Source: Nemertoderma westbladi
Taxonomy: Eukaryota; Xenacoelomorpha; Nemertodermatida; Nemertodermatidae
Length of the DNA stretch: 57,746 nucleotides
Direction: 5' to 3'
NCBI GenBank assembly: GCA_032718475.1
Contig: JAUCBJ010005699.1
Location: forward strand, 1 to 57,746
The position numbers and the translations under genes are program-made. This document shows positions 41,996-53,486 of the stretch, piece after piece. How positions within the stretch are numbered: position 1 is the first letter of the stretch; every line of letters starts with the position of its first letter. The notes beneath the pieces were generated by a model. It did no database searches. It worked only from the letters and a program-made list of their open reading frames with translations, and was not told the DNA's origin.

Positions 41996-43189
41996 CAGCG
42001 TCTGGAGTGGGTGTATGACTATATTATTTATATTTGTTTTTATTATTTTATATTTATGTATGTATTATTATTTAATTTTATTATAATCGTTTTCTTTAAT
42101 TTTATTTAGTAGAATGTTATTCTAGCGATTATCTAGTAGATTAGTGCAATATATATTAGTCTTATTACTTAATTACTTATATATTATATATTTAGTGCGA
42201 CGGCGAGAAATAATTCTTTTTCTCTTTCCTTACTGTCCGTATTACATTATAAATACGTGACTACAGTAAGATGAAATGTCCGTACTTATTAAAGTACAAT
42301 AAAGCTCCAACTATATTCAAGTATTATTGGTAAGTAGAGTATTAGGAATGCAAAGTTCAGATCCTCGTGTCTCAGCTAAACCAAGCTCTGGGTAGACCTT
42401 GGAAACGACTTGCCTCTTCTCACTGACATTGCTTCTTACGATATTGCTCTCATACCGTATATTAAATAATACATATAGTAGCGTGATGTCCCTTTAACAG
42501 TAGCGTAAAACGCAAAATAAATCTGTTAAACCCTTTGACCATCTGTAATTCTAGTCGATTAAGATATCGCGGCACCCACCGATATACTTGAAAGACAAAA
42601 TTCTAGAATCAGTGGTTAACGTCCCCAGACGATTTCTGGAATAAACCGGTGCCCATCTTAAATATTAACTATTAATATTTATAAAATCTGTCAAACAAAT
42701 ACAATAGAGTAAATACTTACAAGTTAACTCTAGAAAATCTATAAATCAAAATCTGTTAAAATTGAGATCCTTTAAAATTCTAGTCGATTAAGATATCGTA
42801 GCACTTACCGATACTCTTAAAGGACAAATTTCCTAGAATTCAGGATCATAGTCCCCAGACATGCTCTGGAATAAAATTGTGTCTATTTAATATTAAATAA
42901 TAAAATTTATGGGAATAAATTTAAATTCATATCTTTTAATGAATTTGATAAATTGTCATTTTTATACAATTTATAACATTCCCAAAATTCCATTAATTAA
43001 TAGATCATGGGAGCGGAGATTCACCCTATTAAGTATATTAGTGTGCGAGAATCTCCAATATATAGTCAATAGCCGATAAAATTTATAAAATCATGTATAA
43101 AGAGGAATATTGACAATTAAAGAATTACTATTAAATAGCATCCCAGATCTGTATGCATGAGAATTACCCCCCTGCATGAGAATGGTACT
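41996..43189 (+). other. BEL-2 pol-ORF3 spacer
   Basis: Non-coding, closely matching copy A 10615-11797. At about 43175 it jumps to ORF3 sequence equivalent to ~12610, so ~800 bp with the ORF3 start are missing in this copy. Confidence 0.7.
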
Positions 43190-44445
43190 ATTTAAATATC
43201 CTACCCAGCGGAGTCGGAATGATAAACTGAAAATCGAATACGAAAATTCTATTCGAAATCGACTTGAAAGAGAAGACTTTAAAGAACCGGATAAACGCGG
43301 TAACTCCAACGTATATTTGGAATTCTTGAGAGAAACATTGTAAAACCGAATAAATATCACCCGCGTTTCCCCTACAAGACGTGCGTCTTTGGTATTATCG
43401 CGATGAATGCCCAAGACCCAACCAACAAACGGAAAGATATAAACATCCGCGGAGACGTTGCTTTAAACACGGTTTTACTCGCTATATTTACGGGAGTTTC
43501 GAGCGAAACTTGTTCGATGTATCACCTACGCTCGTTCGATTCAAACGATCCTTAAATAAACCTATGATCAGAGTTCCGGAATACTCGGTCAGACCTCCTC
43601 ATTCCCTAGTTAGACCTCAGACTCTTGATCCTAATAGTATCACGGATCCTCCCGAGCTGTACTCACTGTTCAAAGATCTAGTGTTACCCGAACAGTTAGT
43701 CGGTGGCACTCCGGTTGTGGGCTCCCTAAATATTCGCCCATCTTACCTAGCCGGATTGGGACGCGGACATCTAATATTGCCATTCAACCGTATCATCGTC
43801 CCGGTTTAACCCGATACAACCTGTCACCGAGGCGGAGGAGAGAGTTGTACGAAACGCGTTGGACACTATTATTCAAAAGATCGCAAAAGGAACCTACAAT
43901 TGTTTAGAGAAACGTAAATTGCAGCAGCAAGTCCAAGCGGTAAACGAATTAACTTTATCTCAGTTCGATCAGGAAATTCAGAATCTCTAAGAAAATATCG
44001 AACTTAGACGACTCTACTCTAAAAGAGATTTAGACGAATGCTTCCAACAACAAGCGGAGGAAAATCAGCTCGAGGAGAAGCATATCGATTCCTATAGAGC
44101 CCGAGAACGCGAGTTGAAAAGAATCATCAAACCGAGTAAATTCTCACTACACATGGTCCACCTACCGCTTTCGTGCAAACGACCCGACGGGGACCAATAA
44201 GAGCTGCCGTCTTAAAATGCGCTCTCAAGGTTGTTCGACCTCGTTCCACTGAGGTTGATACCGATCAACCAGGTACCTCGACCGGCGGATACACCGACCG
44301 TAACCCTAAACCTTCTGATGCAATTGTATTGCACCCTTCACCCAGGAGTTATAGCCCTCCTAGTAAAGTGGCTCGCCCCAAAGAGAAAAGGACTCTTGCA
44401 AGCCACAAAAAACTGCGTAAACGCCGTCCACGCAAGAAAGACTAA
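43190..44445 (+). pseudogene. BEL-2 ORF3 remnant: Cys/His cluster, coiled coil, basic tail
   Basis: It starts inside ORF3 (homologous to copy A from ~12610) and loses another ~200 bp at about 43341 with a frame break. The frame 43381-43809 carries the Cys/His cluster (YRDECPRPNQQT, KHPRRRCFKHGF) and then sequence not present in copy A (NSITDPPELYSLF). A shift near 43805 leads to a clear coiled coil at 43810-44140 (KLQQQVQAVNELTLSQFDQE) with an in-frame TAA at 43988. A second shift at ~44155 leads to the Pro/Ser-rich, very basic end (KKLRKRRPRKKD) at 44445, 78 bp before the 3' LTR. Family unknown; a nucleic-acid-binding role is only suggested by the tail. Confidence 0.6.
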
Positions 44446-44523
44446 CTGTTTAGAGTATTTTTATATTTTAGAAACTGTGATTTTTTATATTTTATAGAAT
44501 TAAATCCCATTTTCTGGGAGCGG
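44446..44523 (+). other. Region before the 3' LTR with a weak polypurine tract
   Basis: The last bases before the LTR (CTGGGAGCGG, 44514-44523) are purine-rich and occupy the place of the plus-strand primer. The 5' LTR at 18183 has no such sequence in front of it, consistent with 44523 being internal to the element. Confidence 0.5.
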
Positions 44524-45687
44524 TGTAAAGGCTTTTGCGGATCTAGCTAGTCATTTTTCCCGCAAAGTACTCTGTAGGTGTTTTAGCGGACATAAAAAGC
44601 CGTTTTCTTACTGTGTAGGTGTTTTAGTGGACATAAAAAGCCATTTTTCTGTATGTGTACTTTAGCGGACATAACTAGCGATTTTATGCCGCAATACGCC
44701 AAAATACTCTTGATACAGTGTAGTTCAGATGACGACATCTATCAGCTGAGATGTCAACGTGTAGCTTTTGGCTTTCTTTGTTCGGCTCGACCAATCAGAG
44801 CGGTTTTCCCTCTGTGTTGGACAGTGCATACAGAAACTCACGCAATTCAGTCAGTGTGTATTTTTCCTAAGCCTAGAACACCGGCTGTGGAATTATTCTG
44901 TGTTTCAGACTTTAGCCAAACATTAGAACGGCGTTGATCATAGAAACGTATAACTGTTATTCTATCTACCACTTATCATATTATATTGTACGTACCTTTC
45001 ACCGCATTATTTTACTGCTATTTACTGTCGGTTATTAATTGTATCAGTTGATGGAATATTGTTATATTTGGAGAATATCGATAAATAATCATAAAACCCC
45101 AATCTTCTTGATATACTGAAGGTGAGAGACCGGTTACATATAGCAATTGCGACTTACATTATAGTGGTTTTGGAGTGAATTTAATGCTATTTCATAGGCC
45201 CTACAGGTGTCAGTTGCTGTTCTCTTTATATGTGACTAAAATTAGTGAAGGTCGGCAGATCGGTGTGCAGCATTGTGCGGTAGTGTGCATGAGTGTGATA
45301 GATAACAAAGCATCTCCTAAAGAATGCGCTTTATACGTGAATCAATAGCCATCCCGTTGTGTTTAGTGTAAGTCATAACTCTGTTTACATACTTAGAGCG
45401 CCACGTCCTAAAGGAACTGTTAATATTTCCCGAAAGTGAATAATATTTGTCAGAGATTATATTAACGATCAATCGAATAATACAGTATGCCTACACCGCA
45501 ATAAGGTCAGAGCTTCCGAATCCAGTCTCCCGGGTAAATCCAGCGGGTGAATGGTCGCGCATAGGCTGGCTTCGGCTAATGTAGTTTTATGTGTATCAAA
45601 TACTTGTCATAGGCTAAAGTCGATTTATAACCTAGAAGACACCTAAATTTGGCAGGTTAAACTGCTAAAGGTCTAAAAGCGCGAACA
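44524..45687 (+). repeat. BEL-2 3' LTR
   Basis: This 1164-bp LTR is nearly identical to 18183-19346, with the same ends. It is followed by ATTAT (45688-45692), the second copy of the target duplication. Confidence 0.88.
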
Positions 45688-47030
45688 ATTATCCTTATAA
45701 CGCTTTGTCCCCAACAAACAATAGGACTATGGGATGTTTCATGATAAATCGTTTTATACACGGTGCATGAAACTTGATCTCAGTTCTAGAACAACTATAA
45801 ACAAAATGACATAAACAATAGGACTGTGGGATATTTCATGATAAACTGTTCTATACACAGTGCATGAAATTTGATCTCAGTTCTAGAACATGCTAAAATA
45901 TACTAATGGGAGGTTCATGATAAGCCGTTATACACACGACGCATGAAACCCGAACCCAACATCAATAACATGTTGCGATAAGTCATTATTAAACATGACG
46001 CGCAGCCAACCAAAACCTTTTAACTGTATGATGACGGTGATAATACAATTGAACGCGGAATCCATATCCTTTATTTCGGTTAAACCAAACTCTGGGTAAA
46101 TTCTGGAGACGGCCCGCCACTTCTTGTATAACCCGAGTACAAAGGGAGTAACAAATAAAATTATAATAAACTACACTAGTCATGATAAGTCATTATTAAA
46201 AATGGCGCATGACAATAACAAACCTTGGTCTTACTGTATTACGATGGCCCAATCACACTTGAATGCCGAGTCTTAATTATTACTCCCGCTTCTTGTCAAT
46301 TGCCAGAGTACAGTAAGAGATGTCAATTAGTTGGCTTGAAACTTCAAGAACCAACATAGCTCGATATTGACTAATACAATATCACCTCCATAAATCCGTT
46401 CAAGTCACTGTAATAATGAGCATTACGGGAACGGTTGCGGTCCATTTTGTGGCTCTCTCCCAAGGGATGAGTAAACTTAGTTTAAGTCACCAGATCGCGT
46501 AAATCTTTATTATGTTATTTATCAATAACTCAATATCATCAACCCTCAACTATGACATTAATATCCCGATAGTACAAACACCGATACTATACAGACAAAC
46601 ACTACATTAAAATAAAAAATAAATTAAATAATAACCAACAAAGACGTAATAATATCACAGTAAACCCAGATCTGTGTGAATGAGCAATACCCTATTCTAC
46701 CGCTATATTTACCGGATGTTGATCTTCGATAAATTAATAATTAATTCAGAACATTGGAACGCTGGTGTGTCGCTCGCGCAACCCCTGTTTTTTATTAAAG
46801 TTCTAAAGTTTATCGTATTTGCTAAATTTAATATCTTTAGATATATTTGGTGAGTATACATGGAAACTAATATCAACATTCGGGAAATAGTAGATTTGTG
46901 ATAAACACTTCATACCGGTCGACCGGTACGTGTTGTGATATTGTGTGCGTTAGTTTGCATGACAGTATGAATAGCAACTGCTCTACGTATGTTTACTGTA
47001 GCGAACCAAAGCCTTATTGCTGACTAACTG
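45688..47030 (+). other. Rest of BEL family C post-pol region
   Basis: Sequence here aligns in patches with the pol-ORF3 spacer of copy A: TAAACCAAACTCTGGGTAAATTCTGGAGAC at 46080 against 11000, and CCCAGATCTGTGTGAATGAGCAATACCCTATTCTACCGCTA at 46666 against 11767. It is therefore the continuation of family C after the BEL-2 insertion. The right end is uncertain. No ORF3 is recognisable. Confidence 0.6.
45715..46230 (+). repeat. Diverged ~115-bp tandem repeats with TTCATGATAA/TGCATGAAA hairpins
   Basis: Units at about 45715, 45828 and 45905 share ATAGGACT-TGGGAT-TTTCATGATAAA...CACGGTGCATGAAA-TTGATCTCAGTTCTAGAACA. Weaker copies lie at about 45970 and 46180 (CATGATAAGTCATTATTAAA). Each unit can form a TTTCATG/CATGAAA stem. 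Confidence 0.65.
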
Positions 47031-48608
47031 CAATTGCATTGCAATATTAGTTACCCCAGACGAATAGCCCTTGGATAAGACCGTCCTCGAGCTTTTCCTG
47101 CGCGTTAGCCGTTGCGTCATCCACCCGTTCATCCACGCCTGCCTGTTGGATAGGGAATTGGCGTAGCGGCGCAATTGGCGTATCTTTCTCAATTTTATAG
47201 TTTATATTATGCGATCAATTTTCACTCATCTCGTCATGAACCCAACATGTATGTAACCCTTTGTTAAATTTGTTGGCTATGGGTTTGCGGCTGTTTGGGC
47301 GGGGTGTGGTAGGTCTACACTTTTCACACTGAAACATTTTGGTTGTGAAATGTTACAGGGCACAGCGATCAGAGATATTTCATTTATATTTTATTATGAG
47401 AGGAAGAAGAACATACAACGTTATTTACTATATATGTAACGAAATAAATGTTTTCGGGTTTAACTTGGAAGCCTCCCGAAATAGTTGATATACAATTATA
47501 TTTAAAATTATTTCCATGGTCATGGTCATTCACCCGTCTTTAATTATAAATTTGTTTGCATGAAAGACAGTTTAGTTTGGTTTTTACTGATCATTATCTC
47601 TTATCTGACTGGGGTAATAATAAAGGATAGGATAAATGGAAGCAAAGTGTGACAGTAACAAATATTTCCCTGACAACCTAGCATGTCTTAAGTATATGAT
47701 ATCTCAAAGGGGGAAGTTTGGATTCACTGCATAAATACAGTTCACCAAACTTCCCCCGAATGCACACTGTAACTTCCCCCTTCCCCCAAATATCTACTGT
47801 TGAATTAATTTGAAGCGATATAATAAGTACAAAATTGTGCGAGTTTTTAATTGTGTGGTCCATTTGTAATTTGATCTCTATTTATTGTTTAAAGTGCATT
47901 TAATATCACACTGTTTTTTTAGAATATTACTACCTTATGTTTTATTAATTTACCCAATCGAAGCCTCATAAGGTCCGCTTATTTGTACGCATATCCCTAA
48001 TGCGCTCAGTATGAGCCAAACAACATATTAATATGAAAATAAAGTATCTGCAAAGAAAATAACCCAATGCTATATAATTTGACCTTATTAAAAAATTTGC
48101 ACTTTTGCACACTTATTTGTACAAGTGCACTTTAGCAGATCGTAATGGTGGTTCTTATTTAACAAACTTATGTTTATCCTCTACCGATCTACGATGGTGT
48201 ATGATCGATCAAGTGCCAGTCGCTAAAAGTGTCAAAAATCCAATTTAATAAATCTCAACATTAGCGATTTTGGACCATATTCATGGACATTTAAATCACT
48301 TTATAGACATAAAAAGTAAAACAAATGTTACGATTATAGTTAGAAATCACTCCAAACTACATTTTAATCCAAAAAATAACATTCTACGATGAATAGAACT
48401 GGAAATAATAGTGTTTGAAATATAGAAAAAATGTGCACTTTTTAAGTGCATTTTGCACTAAGTGCACATAAGTCTTTTCCCAAGTTTTATCCTATTTCGC
48501 ACACTACAATCTATCCTCTATCCAATGAAAAAAGTTTCAGATTAAACGGCCCATTAGAATCGAAGTCATTGATGTTTAAAAATAGTCACGCGAAAATTTC
48601 AAATTCTC
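47031..48608. other. AT-rich region without recognisable genes
   Basis: No coding region is supported. It contains a 13-bp perfect inverted repeat (GGGGGAAGTTTGG at 47709-47721 with its complement at 47745-47757) followed by more C-rich CTTCCCCC copies. Repeats of TGCACTTTT/AAGTGCA lie around 48100-48470. Confidence 0.5.
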
Positions 48609-48609
48609 T

Positions 48610-48684
48610 TGGTCACGTAGTCTAGTGGTTCTCAATCACGTTAATGAAACCTAAGTTCGCGGGTACGAAATCCAATATTGACCA
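48610..48684 (+). repeat. tRNA-like relic (SINE head or tRNA pseudogene)
   Basis: A 75-base segment begins TGGTCA and ends TGACCA, which can pair like an acceptor stem. It holds a box-A-like GTAGTCTAGTGGTT at 48617 and a box-B-like GGGTACGAAATCC at 48661. The arms in the middle do not form a proper anticodon stem, so a decayed tRNA-derived SINE is more likely than a working tRNA. Confidence 0.5.
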
Positions 48685-48984
48685 TTCTTAATTTTTTGCA
48701 AAAAAAAATCTTTTTATTTTTTCACTAAAATCGCTCTAACTTCGGTTCTGATGGTCCAAATTCAATAAAATTGGTATATTCTTTGCCGTAATTGTTTTTC
48801 TATCTTTTGAGACGGGGTCATTTTTGGCCCCAAAAAAAATGAAAAAAAAGGGCCAAAATGACGCGATATTTTTCGACCCTTAAAATTCGTAATTTTAATT
48901 ATAAATGTTAAGAAAAAAGATAGCCGAGTTAATTTTCTACATTTTACAGGTAGTTTTGGCGCAAAAAGCTAAATTATAATAGAG

Positions 48985-49900
48985 TAGCAATTGGGAAACA
49001 AAGGTTATTAGGACGTAATGGTTAAACTAACTAGGAAACGAAGGTTATTAGGACGTAATGGTTAAACTAATTGGGAAACAAAGGTTATTAGGACGTAATG
49101 GTTAAACTAACTAGGAAACGAAGGTTATTAGGACGTAATGGTTAAACTAACTGGGAAACAAAGGTTATTGGGACGTAATGGTTAAACTAACTGGGAAACA
49201 AAGGTTATTAGGACGTAATGGTTAAACTAACTGGGAAACAAAGGTTATTAGGACGTAATGGTTAAACTAACTGGGAAACAAAGGTTATTAGGACGTAATG
49301 GTTAAACTAATTGGGAAACAAAGGTTATTAGGACGTAATGGTTAAACTAACTGGGAAACAAAGGTTATTAGGACGTAATGGTTAAACTAACTGGGAAACA
49401 AAGGTTATTAGGACGTAATGGTTAAACTAACTGGGAAACAAAGGTTATTAGGACGTAATGGTTAAACTAATTGGGAAACAAAGGTTATTAGGACGTAATG
49501 GTTAAACTAACTGGGAAACAAAGGTTATTAGGACGTAATGGTTAAACTAACTGGGAAACAAAGGTTATTAGGACGTAATGGTTAAACTAACTGGGAAACA
49601 AAGGTTATTAGGACGTAATGGTTAAACTAATTGGGAAACAAAGGTTATTAGGACGTAATGGTTAAACTAATTGGGAAACAAAGGCTATTAGGACGTAATG
49701 GTTAAACTAACTGGGAAACAAAGGTTAGTAGGACGTAATGGTTAAACTAACTGGGAAACAAAGGTTATTAGGACGTAATGGTTAAACTAATTGGGAAACA
49801 AAGGTTATTAGGACGTAATGGTTAAACTAATTGGGAAACAAAGGTTATTAGGACGTAATGGTTAAACTAATTGGGGAAACAAAGGTTATTATGACGTAAC
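48985..49900 (+). repeat. 40-bp minisatellite, ~22 units
   Basis: The unit AAAGGTTATTAGGACGTAATGG plus TTAAACTAACTGGGAAAC repeats with few changes. Most variation is CTGGG against TTGGG in the last part. The array shows a four-unit (160-bp) higher-order order (three CTGGG units then one TTGGG) through about 49180-49660. The edges are degraded at both ends. Confidence 0.92.
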
Positions 49901-52330
49901 ACTAACTGGGAAACGAAGTTTAGTTAACAACGGTTAAGTTATGGTGTAAAATATTGAATTTCGAACGATATGATAATAGGAATGAAATTGAGTTTTTATT
50001 AAAGCAGATTTCACTTTATGGTTAAGGTTAAGGATTTATGAACTCTCTATGGTCTATGGCGGTTTAGTTCTGCATCAGGTAGGTAGCGTGTTTCGTATCT
50101 CACTTTTGAGAAACTTGGCAATATCTGGCCGTGGATCAAAGTTCACAGTACCATAAGAGTTTAGAGCAATACACAACCTGTTATTAACAGGTTTTCAGGA
50201 CAGTTGTTCAGTTTTTAGTAATGTGTGATTGCTTTCTGTAATTGCTGTGTGGGCACATAATAAAGTACTGCATGAATTAGTATATTCAATATACTGCCCC
50301 TGGAACTTCCTTTAAGTAGTTGATACATGTTCGTGGGGCCTTCCCGCAGCACGAAACTCGGCTAACCCGTGAACGGTTAACGCGAGAAATCTGTAATCCT
50401 AGTACTTGTTTGCTCTACTATTTCGTTTGCTTGCCTACTGGTTCTAATTAAGTAATGCTCATAGGACATGTAACACTTTTAGTAAAATATGTTCTTTCAA
50501 TCTCAATTTCATATATTTTGACTCTTTTGATACTTTGTGTAGGGATTATATACATTTAGGGCATTTAGATACTGGTCTGACACAATAAACGGGATTGCGC
50601 TAGTGTACCTGGCACCGAGGACCGCTTACTGTATCGATCGCTTCCCCTTTGCCTTCCTCTCATGTATTGGTTTACTCTATAACTTATTTGGTTCAATACG
50701 GTATTTGATTAATTTTTGTATTTGACTGAGATACGATACCGGGAGGGTGTGACAACAAAGAATAACAAACAAATGACTGACTAATTAATTCTGTAAGGAC
50801 TCAAGTTCAGTGTTTGTGTTTCCCTTTAGGGGAAACGTATTTTGACTTGTCTTTATGTACAATTATATAAATATTTCTATCGTAATTAATTTATGACAAC
50901 TCTCAATCGTGATACAATTAATAATAAGTGGCTTTCTTATATTAATGGTCTGGTATATCGCCATATATTAATTATTTAGTAAAACAACACACGAATCTAA
51001 TACAATTGTCCAGATTATCACTAATACTTAATTGTAGAGTCCCCCACCTTGTTATGGCGCGTGTAAAACCTTCTTGATTTCGTAATATCGGCGATATATT
51101 AAACAAATAAGAGAGCAAATTGAGTTTAACGACAGAATATCAATTAATAATAATGTTAATGACAAAAATACAAAGCATACATAAAGGCATGTAATAAACA
51201 TTGATCGTCAGTAATCTGACCGTGTCTAAGGACCTGCATGGGAAGCAACTCCTCTGCAGGACGCAAAAGTAACAAGTGCCTAAAAAGGCCAACCAGCGAA
51301 CATTATATACTAGGTTCACTTAATACAATAATTTGGACCAATAAGACATCACGTATCTCATTGAGGCTTAACAGGCTCAATAAATCAGTTCGAATATGGG
51401 TATAATAGCACTAGATGGCGTAAGAAACCTTACTAGAGAATAATTCGATAGAAATAATTAATATGACACCGTAACTGGTCCTTTATAAATAAAAATATAG
51501 TTTTGTACTAAAATTGGTAAAATAAGTAATTTAAAGGCAGAATTTATGACTGCAGCAACAGGACACTCCTACAAATGTCAGATGAATATGATTGTTAGTA
51601 ACTATAATTCCAGCTACATCTACATTTCTGACTATTCGGCCCCTGGCGACAGGCAGAGGATCTATAGAAGTCTGTCTGTGTGTCCAATTGCGAAACCTTT
51701 GACAGACCACATGATTACCAAGTCTAGTTTAATTTAATCAATGATTGACAGACTTATTTCGGTTTTTATCCGAGGTAACATTTTAAACTATTGTAGAGCC
51801 CCATGTTGCGCGAACAAACTTAATACATCATTGGCAAATTCATCCACAGCATCTTCCCCAAAAACTTCAGCAACCAATTATCTCCCAGCGTCAATAATTT
51901 CTTGTGAATTAGCTGACTTCGACAGATTAATGATTTGTGCAACTTCTTTCTTTACACCGTCAGCGGTGTCATGCTGTACACCACAATACACCATTGGAAA
52001 CCTTCATCTTCACCATGAGACTAGAAAGCGAAATAAATGTGAAAGCGGGTGCGTGAAGTTGAACTCCTCACCTTCAACCCTCTTATATTATATGCGTTTG
52101 GTGATACTTCACCGGCAGCCACCCAGTTCATTAAGAACCTGGGTCAAGGTCATCTCGTAGACACTCTATAGAGGCTTCTATCCCATTATCCAATGCGGCT
52201 ACAATGCTGCAGACTAAAACTTCGTTTTTGTTTTAAATTGTTTTACAATTACTCTGTTTTTCGTGTATATCTCTCACTATATGTTCGTCTGTGCTGCAAT
52301 ATTTTTTATTTTTCTTCTTTTTAAATTTTT
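49901..52330. other. AT-rich, gene-poor region
   Basis: I find no convincing gene. On the minus strand, 51960 to 51788 reads as protein-like sequence (DTADGVKKEVAQIINLSKS, later EDAVDEFANDVLSLF) broken by a TAA at 51878-51880 and ending at 51788. It may be a decayed coding remnant of unknown family. The plus-strand ORFs at 51546 and 51741 are unconvincing. Confidence 0.35.
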
Positions 52331-52339
52331 TTTACACTA

Positions 52340-53175
52340 ATCTTTTAATAAGATAAATATAATAATATAAAATATATGATACAGTAATATAAAATATATG
52401 ATAATATAAAATATGTTATAATATAAAATATATGATAATATAAAATATATGATAATATAAAATATGTTATAATATAAAATATATGATAAGATAATATAAA
52501 ATATATGATAATATAAAATATGTTATAATATAAAATATATGATAATATAAAATATATGATAATATAAAATATGTTATAATATAAAATATATGATAATATA
52601 AAATATATGATAATATAAAATATATGATAATATAAAATATATGATAATATAAAATATATGATAATATAAAATATGTTATAATATAAAATATGTTATAATA
52701 TAAAATATATGATAATATAAAATATATGATAATATAAAATATATGATAATATAAAATATATGATAATATAAAATATGTTATAATATAAAATATATGATAA
52801 GATAATATAAAATATATGATAATATAAAATATGTTATAATATAAAATATATGATAATATAAAATATGTTATAATATAAAATATGTTATAATATAAAATAT
52901 ATGATAATATAAAATATATGATAATATAAAATATATGATAATATAAAATATAAAATATATGATAATATAAAATATATGATAATATAAAATATATGATAAT
53001 ATAAAATATATGATAATATAAAATATATGATAATATAAAATATATGATAATATAAAATATATGATAATATAAAATATATGATAATATAAAATATATGATA
53101 ATATAAAATATATGATAATATAAAATATATGATAATATAAAATATATGATAATATAATATATATGATAATCATAT
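52340..53175. repeat. AT microsatellite/minisatellite
   Basis: This ~835-bp array is made of ATATGATAATATAAA-like 15-bp units with ATGTTATAATATAAA variants. The long Ile/Tyr-rich minus-strand frames across it are repeat translations. Confidence 0.95.
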
Positions 53176-53271
53176 AGGATAATAATATAATATATTATTT
53201 TGCAATATTTCCAAAACATCAATCCTTCTAGCCAATGCGGACATGGACCCAGCACAGAACTGCAATCGTCA

Positions 53272-53409
53272 CAGCACAGAAATCCAAGTCTGAGTAGATT
53301 TGATTGATTGGCCGTTGAAAAGAACTTGGAGATCCGGAGGCAGCGGGGATTTGGAATTAGAAAAGATTATGTACTCAGTTTTTATTAGATTTTGAGATAA
53401 TTTATTAGT
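53272..53409 (-). pseudogene. LINE reverse transcriptase fragment
   Basis: About 45 codons on the minus strand read NKLSQNLIKTEYIIFSN followed by PPDLQVLFNGQSIKST. This matches the thumb-side RT motif of non-LTR elements (LSLN-x2-KT-x2-I-x-F, then a P-rich loop and I-x3-G-x2-I). It is flanked by microsatellite and unrelated DNA, so only this scrap remains. The assignment rests on one motif. Confidence 0.45.
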
Positions 53410-53486
53410 AATATAAATTATCAGTAAGTAAGTAATAGTAATACTAATAGTAAGTAAGTAGATAGTATGATAGCACAGGGGCAAAC

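Larger units (their letters stand above)
18183..45687 (+). mobile_element. BEL-2: complete BEL/Pao insertion with nested elements
   Basis: The element is bounded by two 1164-bp LTRs (18183-19346 and 44524-45687). Both start TGTAAAGG, end GCGCGAACA, and are flanked by the 5-bp duplication ATTAT (18178-18182 and 45688-45692). Order: 5' LTR, leader, gag (split by a 16-kb Polinton/SINE insertion), deleted pol, spacer, ORF3 remnant, 3' LTR. By eye the LTRs differ at about 15 positions (~1.3%), so the insertion is fairly recent. The Polinton arrived later. Confidence 0.88.

Noticed and set aside
48985-49900. CRISPR-like array or telomeric repeat
   Set aside because: Units are contiguous 40-bp repeats without spacers, and the motif is not a telomere repeat.
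52467-53255. 262-aa Ile/Tyr-rich minus-strand ORF
   Set aside because: Translation of the AT microsatellite; no independent coding signal.
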